This document shows positions 46,477-53,983 of a stretch of DNA of 64,000 nucleotides, piece after piece. This DNA comes from an uncultured Chloroflexota bacterium. Lineage in GTDB: Bacteria; Chloroflexota; UBA11872. Positions within the stretch are counted from its first letter, which is position 1. Each line of letters opens with the position of its first letter. The stretch covers positions 62,001 through 126,000 of the forward strand of contig OY282448.1 in assembly GCA_958296175.1 (NCBI GenBank). The letters are read 5' to 3'. Below the pieces are notes generated by a model. It ran no database searches. It saw nothing but the letters and a program-made list of their open reading frames with translations, and was not told the DNA's origin. A program made the position numbers and the translations under genes.

Positions 46477-49062
46477 CTAGCGTAGCACGTCTCCAGCCCA
46501 GACGCAAGCGATGGCGGTTTGAATCTTCCGTTCGAAGCGGTAGGTCAGCTCGCGGTTGGCGTTGACGAGGGAGCGTTCGGCTTTGAGTTCGGCGGCGATG
46601 GATTGTTGGATGTCTAGTGGCGGCAGTGGTATCTGCAGCTGGCAGAATCTGGATTTGGAGAGTTCTTTGAAGGTTCCTCCGCTTGCCCAGGCGTCCATCG
46701 TGGTCACGAGCTCTGTCAGGGCGAGGGCGATGTATTCGGGAACGGCTCGGGCCGGGTCTTCGATGATGACGTTCTTGAAGCCCTGGTTGGTGGCGATGGG
46801 GATGCGGTTGATGGCGATGCGGCCGATGGTGGCGCGGGTCGAGACGATGACGGAATTTGCAGGGACCAGCCTCGCGGATGATTCGCGGAGACCGCGCTCG
46901 CTGATCGTTCGTCGGGTGGACCTGATCTCGGTAATGACGTTGGCCGGTGGAAGGTCCACAAGGGTTGCCCACGGCACGCCACCATTCCAGTAGTCCTCGA
47001 CCGTGGATTTCGGGGTGCCGCCGCTCACGACACGAAAGATGGACGAATCGCCTAGCGGCGCCAGCGGCCAGTCGGGGTTGGTGGGGATGTGGGGGCGGTA
47101 GTTGTCGATGACGGCGCGGGCGCCGTCGATGACTTTTTGGTAGCGCTCGATTTCGGCGGCGATTTCTTGCTGGACGTCTAGCAGTGGCAGAGGTATTTCC
47201 AGATTTGCAAACGAGCGCCAACCTATGCGCGGGAGCTGCGCTCCTTTGATTTGACTCAGGACGGCGTCGTTGAAGTGCCTGCCTCGAAAAAGATAGGCGT
47301 ATAGGGATGACATAACCTTGCTCTCGACTGGTCGAATGACGAATATATCGGTCGAGCATATGCCCTTTCGATCCGCGAGCCAGACCTTGTTGAGATTCGG
47401 CCGCAGCTTCCCGTAGAGAACATCGCCTGGGTAGAAGAAGTTCTTCAGGCTCTTGATCTCCGACGGATCATGAACAAGCTCGTTGTCCAGCAACTGACCG
47501 CTGTTTTGTGCGATGTCTTGAAGCCCGACATAGGTCACGGGTCCACGCAGCGACTTTGGCACGACGGTTTCCCCTACCCGTTGAAACACATCTCCGACTC
47601 TCACCGAAGGCCAACTGGATCGGACGACGTGATCTATCCGATACCGCTCGCCGGTGAGGTTGTAGTCGCCGTCGGCGGCGATGCGGGCTTTGTCAACGAC
47701 CAGGGCGGCGCCTTGTTCGATGAGCTGGTCTAGCGTGGATGGAACGGGTGGGTCGGGTTCTTTTTCTCTATCCTGAACATCCTGGCCATCCATGTTCAGG
47801 TATTCCTTGACGGCCCGTGCGACGGCGGGCAGATCGTTGCGGTCGATGGGGCGGCGTTGGTCGCCGAGGTCGAAGCCGTCGTGGTCGACTTTGAAGAAGG
47901 CGATGCTGCTGGCGGGGCGGGCCAGGGCGCGGTCCAGGATGAGGATGGAGGTTTTGACGCCGGAGTAGGGTTTGAAGACGCCGGCGGGCAGGGAGATTAC
48001 GGCAACCAGGTAGTCGCGTACCAGCTTCTGGCGCAGCCGCGTGTGCGCTTTCTGGCTCTGGAAGATGACGCCTTCGGGCACGATGATCCCGGCGCGGCCG
48101 CCGGGCGTGAGGTGCTCGGCCATGTAGTCCACGAACAGCACCTCGCTGCGGCGGGACTGCACCGAGAAGCGGTTGTGCGTGCGGATGCCGCCTTTGGGCG
48201 ACATGAAGGGCGGATTGGCCAGGATCACGTCGGCGTATTCGTTCCAGCGCTCCTCGCTGGTCAGAGTGTCGTATTCGTGAATGCGCGGGCTGCGAAAGCC
48301 GTGCAGGTACATGTTCACCAGCGACAGGCGCACCATGTCGGGCGAGATGTCGTAGCCCACGACGTTGTCGGCCAGGCGGGCGCGCTCGTCGGGCGCAAGG
48401 GTCGATTGCGCGCTGGCGGCGGCGGATTGCGGATTGGAGCGCGAGGACGGGTCCGGGCGCTGGGCGTTGGCGGCCAGGATGTGTTTGTAGGCGGAGATGA
48501 GGAAGCCGGCGGTGCCGCAGGCGGGGTCGAGGATGGTCTCGTCCTTCTTGGGGTCGAGCACGGCCACGATGAAGTCGATGACGTGGCGCGGAGTGCGGAA
48601 CTGTCCGGCGTCACCCTGGGCGCCCATGACGGACAGCAGGTATTCGAAGGCGTCGCCCAGACGTTCGGAATGGTCGTACTCGAACTGGTCGATGACTTTC
48701 AGGAAGGCGCGCAGGGTTTCGGGGTCGCGGTAGGGCAGGTAGGCGTTGTCGAAGATGTTGCGGAAGAGCTGGGGGACGCCGGGGTTCTGGGGGATGCGGG
48801 TTATGGCCTCGGCGTAGAGGTTCAGGGTCTCGTGGCCGCCCAGGCCCGCGCGAACGAGCTGCGGCCAGGCGTAGCGGCCGAACTCACCGGTGAAGAAGCT
48901 GCGGCGGCCGCCCAGCATTTCGCTTTCGGCGTCGATGTCCCACATGAACTTGTAGATCAGGGCGATGGTGATCTGTTCGACCTGGGACTTGGGGTCGGGG
49001 ACCTTGCCGACCAGGATGTCGCGGGCGGCGTCGATGCGGCGGCGGGTCTCGGAATCTAACAT
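46477..49062 (-). CDS. Type I restriction HsdM-HsdS fusion (methylase plus specificity)
   Basis: This 861-residue fusion begins MLDSETRRRIDAARDILVGK, the N-terminal HsdM helical domain. Methylase motif I is ILDPACGTAGFLISAYKH (about residue 178), and motif IV is ILANPPFMSPKGGI (about residue 283). From about residue 483 two target-recognition domains follow, each ending with the conserved HsdS coil (IPLPLLDVQQEIAAEIERYQ and IPLPPLDIQQSIAAELKAER). So one gene supplies both M and S subunits. The linker before the S part contains a repeat-derived peptide (LNMDGQDVQDREKE). The start codon lies in a repeat copy and overlaps the GxxExxY stop. Confidence 0.9.
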   Translation of the reverse strand: MLDSETRRRIDAARDILVGKVPDPKSQVEQITIALIYKFMWDIDAESEMLGGRRSFFTGEFGRYAWPQLVRAGLGGHETLNLYAEAITRIPQNPGVPQLFRNIFDNAYLPYRDPETLRAFLKVIDQFEYDHSERLGDAFEYLLSVMGAQGDAGQFRTPRHVIDFIVAVLDPKKDETILDPACGTAGFLISAYKHILAANAQRPDPSSRSNPQSAAASAQSTLAPDERARLADNVVGYDISPDMVRLSLVNMYLHGFRSPRIHEYDTLTSEERWNEYADVILANPPFMSPKGGIRTHNRFSVQSRRSEVLFVDYMAEHLTPGGRAGIIVPEGVIFQSQKAHTRLRQKLVRDYLVAVISLPAGVFKPYSGVKTSILILDRALARPASSIAFFKVDHDGFDLGDQRRPIDRNDLPAVARAVKEYLNMDGQDVQDREKEPDPPVPSTLDQLIEQGAALVVDKARIAADGDYNLTGERYRIDHVVRSSWPSVRVGDVFQRVGETVVPKSLRGPVTYVGLQDIAQNSGQLLDNELVHDPSEIKSLKNFFYPGDVLYGKLRPNLNKVWLADRKGICSTDIFVIRPVESKVMSSLYAYLFRGRHFNDAVLSQIKGAQLPRIGWRSFANLEIPLPLLDVQQEIAAEIERYQKVIDGARAVIDNYRPHIPTNPDWPLAPLGDSSIFRVVSGGTPKSTVEDYWNGGVPWATLVDLPPANVITEIRSTRRTISERGLRESSARLVPANSVIVSTRATIGRIAINRIPIATNQGFKNVIIEDPARAVPEYIALALTELVTTMDAWASGGTFKELSKSRFCQLQIPLPPLDIQQSIAAELKAERSLVNANRELTYRFERKIQTAIACVWAGDVLR
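47770..47796 (-). repeat. ATGGATGGCCAGGAT-type repeat inside hsdMS
   Basis: This copy of a 27 bp dispersed repeat reads AACATGGATGGCCAGGAT, then GTTCAGGAT, on the minus strand. It is translated in frame in the HsdMS linker as NMDGQDVQD. The same repeat brackets the GxxExxY gene at 49,058-49,084 and 49,457-49,483. Confidence 0.7.
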
Positions 49063-49481
49063 GGATGGACAGGATTTACAGGATTTTTGGAGCGGGTGAG
49101 GCGTTTGAACTGGAACCTGGGACTGCCGAAATTGATGAGGAGGCCAACTTCGATGCCGGTGGCGTTGAGGTAGTTAATGACTTGAGCCTGGTGCTCGGGG
49201 GCAAGTGTCTTGACGGCTTTGAGCTCGACGAGCACTTTTTCCTCGACCAGGAGATCGGCATAGAAGTTGCCCACGGGCCTGCCGCGGAAGCTTACCACGG
49301 TGGGGTGCTGCGGCTCGACGGACACACCGGCGTCTGTGAGGGCGATCGTCAGGGCCTTTTCGTAGACGGACTCGAGGAAGCCGCGGCCGAGCTCGTTGAC
49401 GACGGCAAAGGCGCACCCAATGATTTTGTGCGTCAGCGCTGCGTGCGTCAGCACCGTATCCTGCCCATCCTGTCTATCCAT
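49056..49481 (-). CDS. GxxExxY-family protein (PD-(D/E)XK-like) inside the type I operon
   Basis: This 141-residue protein is of the GxxExxY family. The name-giving motif is ELGRGFLESVYEKAL (G-x-x-E-x-x-Y). A PD-(D/E)XK-like site is visible in NFYADLLVEEKVLVELKAVK (Asp, then E-x-K). It is set between hsdR (11 bp upstream) and hsdMS (7 bp overlap), all on the minus strand. Its N-terminal MDRQDGQD and C-terminal KNPVNPVHPC are encoded by short inverted repeats. Whether it is a subunit of the restriction enzyme or an inserted passenger cannot be told from sequence. Confidence 0.88.
   Translation of the reverse strand: MDRQDGQDTVLTHAALTHKIIGCAFAVVNELGRGFLESVYEKALTIALTDAGVSVEPQHPTVVSFRGRPVGNFYADLLVEEKVLVELKAVKTLAPEHQAQVINYLNATGIEVGLLINFGSPRFQFKRLTRSKNPVNPVHPC
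49058..49084 (+). repeat. Inverted repeat at the 3' edge of the GxxExxY gene
   Basis: Reads AACATGGATGGACAGGAT, then TTACAGGAT, on the plus strand. It matches the copy at 49,457-49,483 in inverted orientation at about 23 of 27 positions. It supplies the C-terminus of GxxExxY and the start codon of hsdMS. Confidence 0.75.
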
Positions 49482-49483
49482 GT
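49457..49483 (-). repeat. Inverted repeat at the 5' edge of the GxxExxY gene
   Basis: Reads AACATGGATAGACAGGAT, then GGGCAGGAT, on the minus strand. It supplies the ATG and the first eight codons of the GxxExxY protein. Confidence 0.75.
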
Positions 49484-49492
49484 TCAGGCTCT

Positions 49493-52120
49493 CTACCCGA
49501 CGAACTGGTTCAGGGAGACGTAGTCCCTGACGTATTGGGGGACCAGGCGGTGGAACTTTTGGGGCACCTGGCGGAAGTCGCTGATGGAAAAGGCGGGGTT
49601 GTCGGCCAGGGAGGCGTATTTGCGTTCGTCGACGGCCTGCCGGACGTAGCCGTTGGCGGCGTAGGCTTTGAAGTAGGTTTTGAGGGCGGGGATGGCTGCG
49701 ATGTCGGGGGGCTTGTGGTCGGCCAGGAACTTGGCGAACTCTTCTTCCAGCAGTTCGTCCTTGGACTTGAGGCGGGGGACGAGGCCGAGGACGTGTTCCA
49801 GAATCTCGCGCAGGGTCAGACGGCGGTCGACGGCGGCGGCGCAGCGCAGTTTTTTGAGCGAGTAATATTCTTCCGGTTTGTCGAAGACCTGGCGGTTGAC
49901 GTAGTCGACGACCCGGTCCCACTGGCCCAGGTCGACCGCGTTGGCGATGAAGGCGTCGGCGCGCACCGTTTCCGCAAAGCGGTCGTAATAGGCGCGGTCG
50001 ACGCGCATGCCGTAGATGCCGATGGTCTCTTCGCGGACGTCGGCCAGGACGTCTGGGCCGTGGTACTCGTAGACGCCGGTGAATCTGGCAGGCGGGCCGC
50101 CGTCCTTTCTGCCGCCAGACGGGAGGTTGGCCAGGGGCAGCTGGATGACCTGGTCGTAGTCGAACTCTTCTTCGAAGTATTCGCAGCTGGCGAAGAAGTC
50201 GAAGAGCTTGTAGGCGGTCTTGCGAGGCTGCGCGGCGTTGGCTTCGTGTTTGGCGTCGAACAGCTGGTCGTGGAAGTCGTGGGTGCGGGTTCCGCGGCCC
50301 TTGATCTGGATGAACTCGGTGGGGGAGAAGATGGGGCGGAGCAGGCCGAGGTTCAGGATGTCGGTGCAGTCGTAGCCGGTGGTCATCATGCCGACGGTTA
50401 CGCACACGCGGGCTTTGCTGGTTCGGTAGGCCGGAAGGACGTTGCCCGAGCCGTGGAGGTTGTTGTTGGCGAAGGCGATGGCGAATTGCTGGGCGTCGGG
50501 CACGTGGGAGGTGACCTGCACGGCGAAGTCGGACTGGTAGCGGCCGGGGAACTTGCGGTGGGCGATTTGGTTGAATATCTGGGTGAGGCGGGCGGCGTGG
50601 GCCTGGCTGACGGCGAAGACGATGGACTTGCCGACTTCGCCGCTGACGGGGTCGCGCAAGGCGTGGTCGAGGAAGGTTTTGCACATCACCTGGTTGGTGG
50701 CGCCGGCGTAGAAGCGTTTTTCGAAGTCGGTCTTGCGAAAGGCTTCGGCGCCTTCGGCGTCGGCGGCGGCATCGGCGGCGTCGGCGTCGGTGAAAGGGAC
50801 CACGAAGCCTTCGTCGGACAGCAGCCGGGCGGTGATGTCGGTGCGGGCGTCCACCACGGTGGGGTTGACGAGCCAGCCGCCGCGCACGCCGTCGATCAGG
50901 GTGTAGCGGAAGGTGGGGTCGCCGCTTTGGCAGCCGAAGGTGCGGTAGGTGTCGCGCAGCAGGCGCCGCTCGGTTTCGCGGGGGTCGCGCGAGGCAGGGT
51001 TCGCCTGGTCGAAGCCGCGCAGGTAGTCGAGGGGCGTGGCGGTGAGGCCGAGCTTGTAGCCAACGAAGTGCTCGAACACGGCGCGGGCGTTGCCGGCGAT
51101 GGAGCGGTGCGCTTCGTCGGAGACGACGAGGTCGAAGTCGGTGGGGGCGAACAGGCGCTGGTACTTGTTGTCGAACAACAGGGATTGGACGGTGCTGACG
51201 ACGATTTCGGCGCTGCGCCAGTCGCCGCGGTTCTCCTTGTAGACGACGGTTTTGTAGTCGTTGGCCAGCAGCGTGTGCAGGGCCTTGCGGGCCTGCTCCT
51301 CCAGTTCCAGGCGGTCGACCAGGAACAGGACGCGGCGGGCGTTGCCGGTGCGCAGGAAGAGTTTGGCGACGGCGGCGGCGACGAGGGTCTTGCCGGTGCC
51401 GGTGGCCATTTCGAAGAGGAAGCGGTCGGCGCCGTCTCTGACCGCGCGCTGCAGGGTGTGAACGGCGCGCAGCTGGTAGTCGCGCAGGAAGCGCAGGTTG
51501 TGGCGGTGGGTGAAGTCGGGGCGCTCGGCGGGGCTGCGCCAGGCGGCTTCGGCGGCGTAGGCGGGGCGCTGGGTCAGGGCGACGTAGTCGCGGCGGACGA
51601 TTTCGGAGGTCAGACGGCCCGGGTCGGGTTGGACGCGCTTGTAGTCGCCGACCGAGTCGGGCGTGGGGAAGGCGGTGACCTGGTAGGGGTTGCCGCGTTC
51701 GAGGTCCCAGAAGTAATGCAGGTTGCCGTTGGAGAGGATGACGAAGCGGCAGTTCTGGGCGCGGGCGTAGCGGCGGGCCTGTTCTTTGCCGGTGAGCGGG
51801 TCGAGGCTTTCGCGCTTGGCCTCCAGCACGACGAGCGGGAAGCCGCGGTCGTTCAGCAGCAGGAAGTCGATCTTGCCGTGCTGGGTTTGCTCGAAGTCGT
51901 TGCCGAGCGCGGCGAGGTCGGCGGGGGCGAGGGCGTGAGGCCGGGCAGGCGTGAGGTCGGCGCTGGCTTCGAGCCGGATGTTGGCGGGGCGGCCGGCGTC
52001 GTCGAAGAAGCGCCAGCCGGCGGCTTCGAGAAGTCGGTTGATTTTGATGCGGGCGGCGGCTTCGTTCATGGGCGGCGGGGCGGTGTGGGCGGCATGGGCG
52101 GAGTCAGGTTCTGCAGGCAT
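49493..52120 (-). CDS. hsdR: Type I restriction endonuclease subunit R
   Basis: This 875-residue HsdR has an N-terminal PD-(D/E)XK nuclease (KIDFLLLND and VVLEAKRES, about residues 83-104) and an SF2 translocase with Walker A FEMATGTGKTLVAAA (about 245), DEAH box LVVSDEAHRSIAG (about 340), SAT-like GLTATPLDY and motif VI FIQIKGRGTRTHD. The C-terminal helical region (RLKSKDELLEEEFAKF) would bind the M/S core. It is the first gene of the hsdR-GxxExxY-hsdMS operon. An alternative start is the ATG at 52,069 (MNEAAARIKINRLLEAAGW), which fits many HsdR N-termini better. Confidence 0.92.
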   Translation of the reverse strand: MPAEPDSAHAAHTAPPPMNEAAARIKINRLLEAAGWRFFDDAGRPANIRLEASADLTPARPHALAPADLAALGNDFEQTQHGKIDFLLLNDRGFPLVVLEAKRESLDPLTGKEQARRYARAQNCRFVILSNGNLHYFWDLERGNPYQVTAFPTPDSVGDYKRVQPDPGRLTSEIVRRDYVALTQRPAYAAEAAWRSPAERPDFTHRHNLRFLRDYQLRAVHTLQRAVRDGADRFLFEMATGTGKTLVAAAVAKLFLRTGNARRVLFLVDRLELEEQARKALHTLLANDYKTVVYKENRGDWRSAEIVVSTVQSLLFDNKYQRLFAPTDFDLVVSDEAHRSIAGNARAVFEHFVGYKLGLTATPLDYLRGFDQANPASRDPRETERRLLRDTYRTFGCQSGDPTFRYTLIDGVRGGWLVNPTVVDARTDITARLLSDEGFVVPFTDADAADAAADAEGAEAFRKTDFEKRFYAGATNQVMCKTFLDHALRDPVSGEVGKSIVFAVSQAHAARLTQIFNQIAHRKFPGRYQSDFAVQVTSHVPDAQQFAIAFANNNLHGSGNVLPAYRTSKARVCVTVGMMTTGYDCTDILNLGLLRPIFSPTEFIQIKGRGTRTHDFHDQLFDAKHEANAAQPRKTAYKLFDFFASCEYFEEEFDYDQVIQLPLANLPSGGRKDGGPPARFTGVYEYHGPDVLADVREETIGIYGMRVDRAYYDRFAETVRADAFIANAVDLGQWDRVVDYVNRQVFDKPEEYYSLKKLRCAAAVDRRLTLREILEHVLGLVPRLKSKDELLEEEFAKFLADHKPPDIAAIPALKTYFKAYAANGYVRQAVDERKYASLADNPAFSISDFRQVPQKFHRLVPQYVRDYVSLNQFVG

Positions 52121-52239
52121 CGGCGGCGCGTGCCGGCGCGGCCGCGGTCTGGCGCCGGCGCTGGGCGGCGCGGCCGGGGCTGGGGGCGCGGCGCGGCCCG
52201 GCGCGGCCGGCGGGCGTCAGCCGCAGGGCCGACCAGCGG

Positions 52240-52332
52240 CGGAGGAGGTGGGATTCGAACCCACGACCGGAAGGAATACTCCCGGTAACCGCTTAGCAGG
52301 CGGCCGCACTAGACCAACTATGCGACTCCTCC
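52240..52332 (-). tRNA. tRNA-Ser(GCT)
   Basis: A class II tRNA of 93 nt. The acceptor stem is GGAGGAG/CTCCTCC with G73, the anticodon loop is CTGCTAA (GCT), and the long variable arm (TTACCGGGAGTATTCCTTCC) is typical of tRNA-Ser. The T arm GTGGGTTCGAATCCCAC is standard. The 3' CCA is not encoded. Confidence 0.96.
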
Positions 52333-52362
52333 AGGCGAGCATGGCCGCGGAACTGCGACGGG

Positions 52363-52449
52363 CGGAGGGGGTGGGATTCGAACCCACGAGGCGGTGGTAC
52401 GCCTAGTGGTTTTCAAGACCACCTCCTTAAGCCACTCGGACACCCCTCC
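52363..52449 (-). tRNA. tRNA-Ser(TGA)
   Basis: A class II tRNA of 87 nt with acceptor stem GGAGGGG/CCCCTCC and G73, anticodon loop CTTGAAA (TGA) and a long variable arm. It lies 30 bp upstream of tRNA-Ser(GCT) in the same orientation, so the pair is probably co-transcribed. The 3' CCA is not encoded. Confidence 0.96.
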
Positions 52450-52880
52450 ACGGCGACGCTCGAGTATAAGACTTTTGGAGCGCGAGGGGCGCTGGGGGCG
52501 TTAGGGAGGATGTGCTCTGGGGCGCATCCGAATCCTTTCTGCATCCTGACCGACGCTTCGAGGGGACTGGGTGCACGCCGCGGCGGGGCGGTGCGGCACC
52601 GCCGGCGCGACCGCCGCATCTGCTGGAAGCTGAGGATGGGTTGCCGCGTGCGGGGAGACGACGAGCGCATCGTCCACGTCTCAGGCGCGGTCGTGGACGG
52701 GCTCCCGCGTGCGCGGAAGTGAGACGGTGGGCGTCGACGGCCACGCGGGGCGGGTGGATTGGGCGGGCGGCGCGGCGGGCGCGGCGGCGCACCGATAGTT
52801 CCGACCGCGCCGGCAGGGTTGCGGCGCGGGGCGGAGAGGCCGCAGACTCCCGGCGCCAGGCGCAGGGCTGACGCAGGGGC
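52450..52880. repeat. Spacer with degenerate GC-rich palindromes
   Basis: This 431 bp gap between the tRNA pair and the SDR gene has no supported gene. Two degenerate palindromes containing CCGCGTGCGCGG or CCGCGTGCGGGG lie near 52,643 and 52,703 and resemble the ATTCCCG-type dispersed repeat. The tRNA promoter should lie within the first ~60 bp. Confidence 0.45.
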
Positions 52881-53654
52881 ATGGCGGCATCACAGGCGGT
52901 GGCCATCACAGGGGCGGGGCGCGGCATTGGGCGGGCGTGCGCGCTGCGGCTGGCCGCGCGGGGCTGGGCAGTGGCCGTGTCCGACGTGAACGGCGAGGCG
53001 GCGGCCGCGGTGGCCGAGGAAATCCGGCAGGGCGGCGGGTCGGCGGTGAGCGCGCGTCTGGACGTGACCGACGCCGAAGCCGCGCGGGACTGGGTGGACG
53101 AGGTGGACCGCGAGCTGGGCGGGCTGACGGGCGCGGTGGCCAACGCGGGGATCATGCGCGTGCAGGAGTTCCTGGACCTGACCCCGGCCGTCTGGCGCGA
53201 GGTGATGTCGGTGAACCTGGACGGCACGTTCTACTTCGTGCACCCCGCGGCGGCGCGCATGGCGGCGCGGGGGCGGGGCAGCATCGTGATCATCGCGTCG
53301 GCGTCGTCACGGCTGCCGTCGTTTGCCACCAACGTCTACAACACCAGCAAAACCGCGCTGCACGGCCTGACGCGGGTGATGGCGCTGGAGCTGGGGCCGC
53401 TGGGGGTGCGCGTGAACGCGGTGAGCCCCGGCGTTGTGGACACGGACATGTGGGAGCTTATCGACCGCAAGCGGGCGGCGCTGCTGGGCAAGCAGCCTGG
53501 CGAGGTGCTGGCCGAGGCCGTGGCGCGGATTCCCCTGGGCCGCGTGGAGACGCCGCAGGACGTGGCGAAGGTGGTGGCGTACTTGCTGTCCGACGATTCG
53601 GACTACATGACGGGGCAGAACATCAGCTACGACGGCGGGATGGTGATGCCGTAG
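52881..53654 (+). CDS. SDR-family NAD(P)-dependent oxidoreductase
   Basis: This 257-residue classical short-chain dehydrogenase has the cofactor motif TGAGRGIG (residues 10-17), the NAG motif in AVANAGIMR, the catalytic Ser in IIASASS and the YNTSK catalytic Tyr/Lys. The closing YMTGQNISYDGGMVMP is the usual family end. It resembles FabG- or acetoin-reductase-like members, and the substrate is unknown. A good start is the ATG at 52,881 following CAGGGGC. Confidence 0.93.
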   Translation: MAASQAVAITGAGRGIGRACALRLAARGWAVAVSDVNGEAAAAVAEEIRQGGGSAVSARLDVTDAEAARDWVDEVDRELGGLTGAVANAGIMRVQEFLDLTPAVWREVMSVNLDGTFYFVHPAAARMAARGRGSIVIIASASSRLPSFATNVYNTSKTALHGLTRVMALELGPLGVRVNAVSPGVVDTDMWELIDRKRAALLGKQPGEVLAEAVARIPLGRVETPQDVAKVVAYLLSDDSDYMTGQNISYDGGMVMP

Positions 53655-53892
53655 GGGGGGGCGGACGGGGGAATGCGGCCCGAGGATTGGCGCGCGGCGC
53701 GCGGGGATGGGCGTTGCACCAGAGCGCCAGCGCGGCCTCCATGTCGATTGGCGCGGGGATGGGCGGCCGGGGCGCCCGGCTTTGCGCAGGAGACGGCGGG
53801 GCGAATCGCCGCGCGTCCTGACTCTCGGCCGGGAAGGGTCGGGGGAACGAGGCGGGAGGAGCGCGGGGAACGAGGGGAACGGGCGGGGGTGG

Positions 53893-53923
53893 TTGCCAGA
53901 GGGAAGGGGGACGCTGGTATACT
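53893..53923 (+). promoter_or_regulatory. Sigma-70-like promoter of the S1-protein gene
   Basis: TTGCCA (53,893-53,898) and TATACT (53,918-53,923) are spaced by 19 bp, so transcription would begin near 53,930. The rest of the 329 bp gap after the SDR gene holds only GC-rich repeats with a GATTGGCGCG(C/G)GG core and no gene. Confidence 0.5.
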
Positions 53924-53983
53924 GGCCGTTGGCGCCGTGCGCGTGACGTGCGCTTGTCTTGCTCCGAAAGGCCACTGCTGACC

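Noticed and set aside
49535-52288. A 917-codon plus-strand open frame opposite hsdR
   Set aside because: It is the antisense frame of hsdR, with a biased Gly/Val/Asp composition and no motifs.
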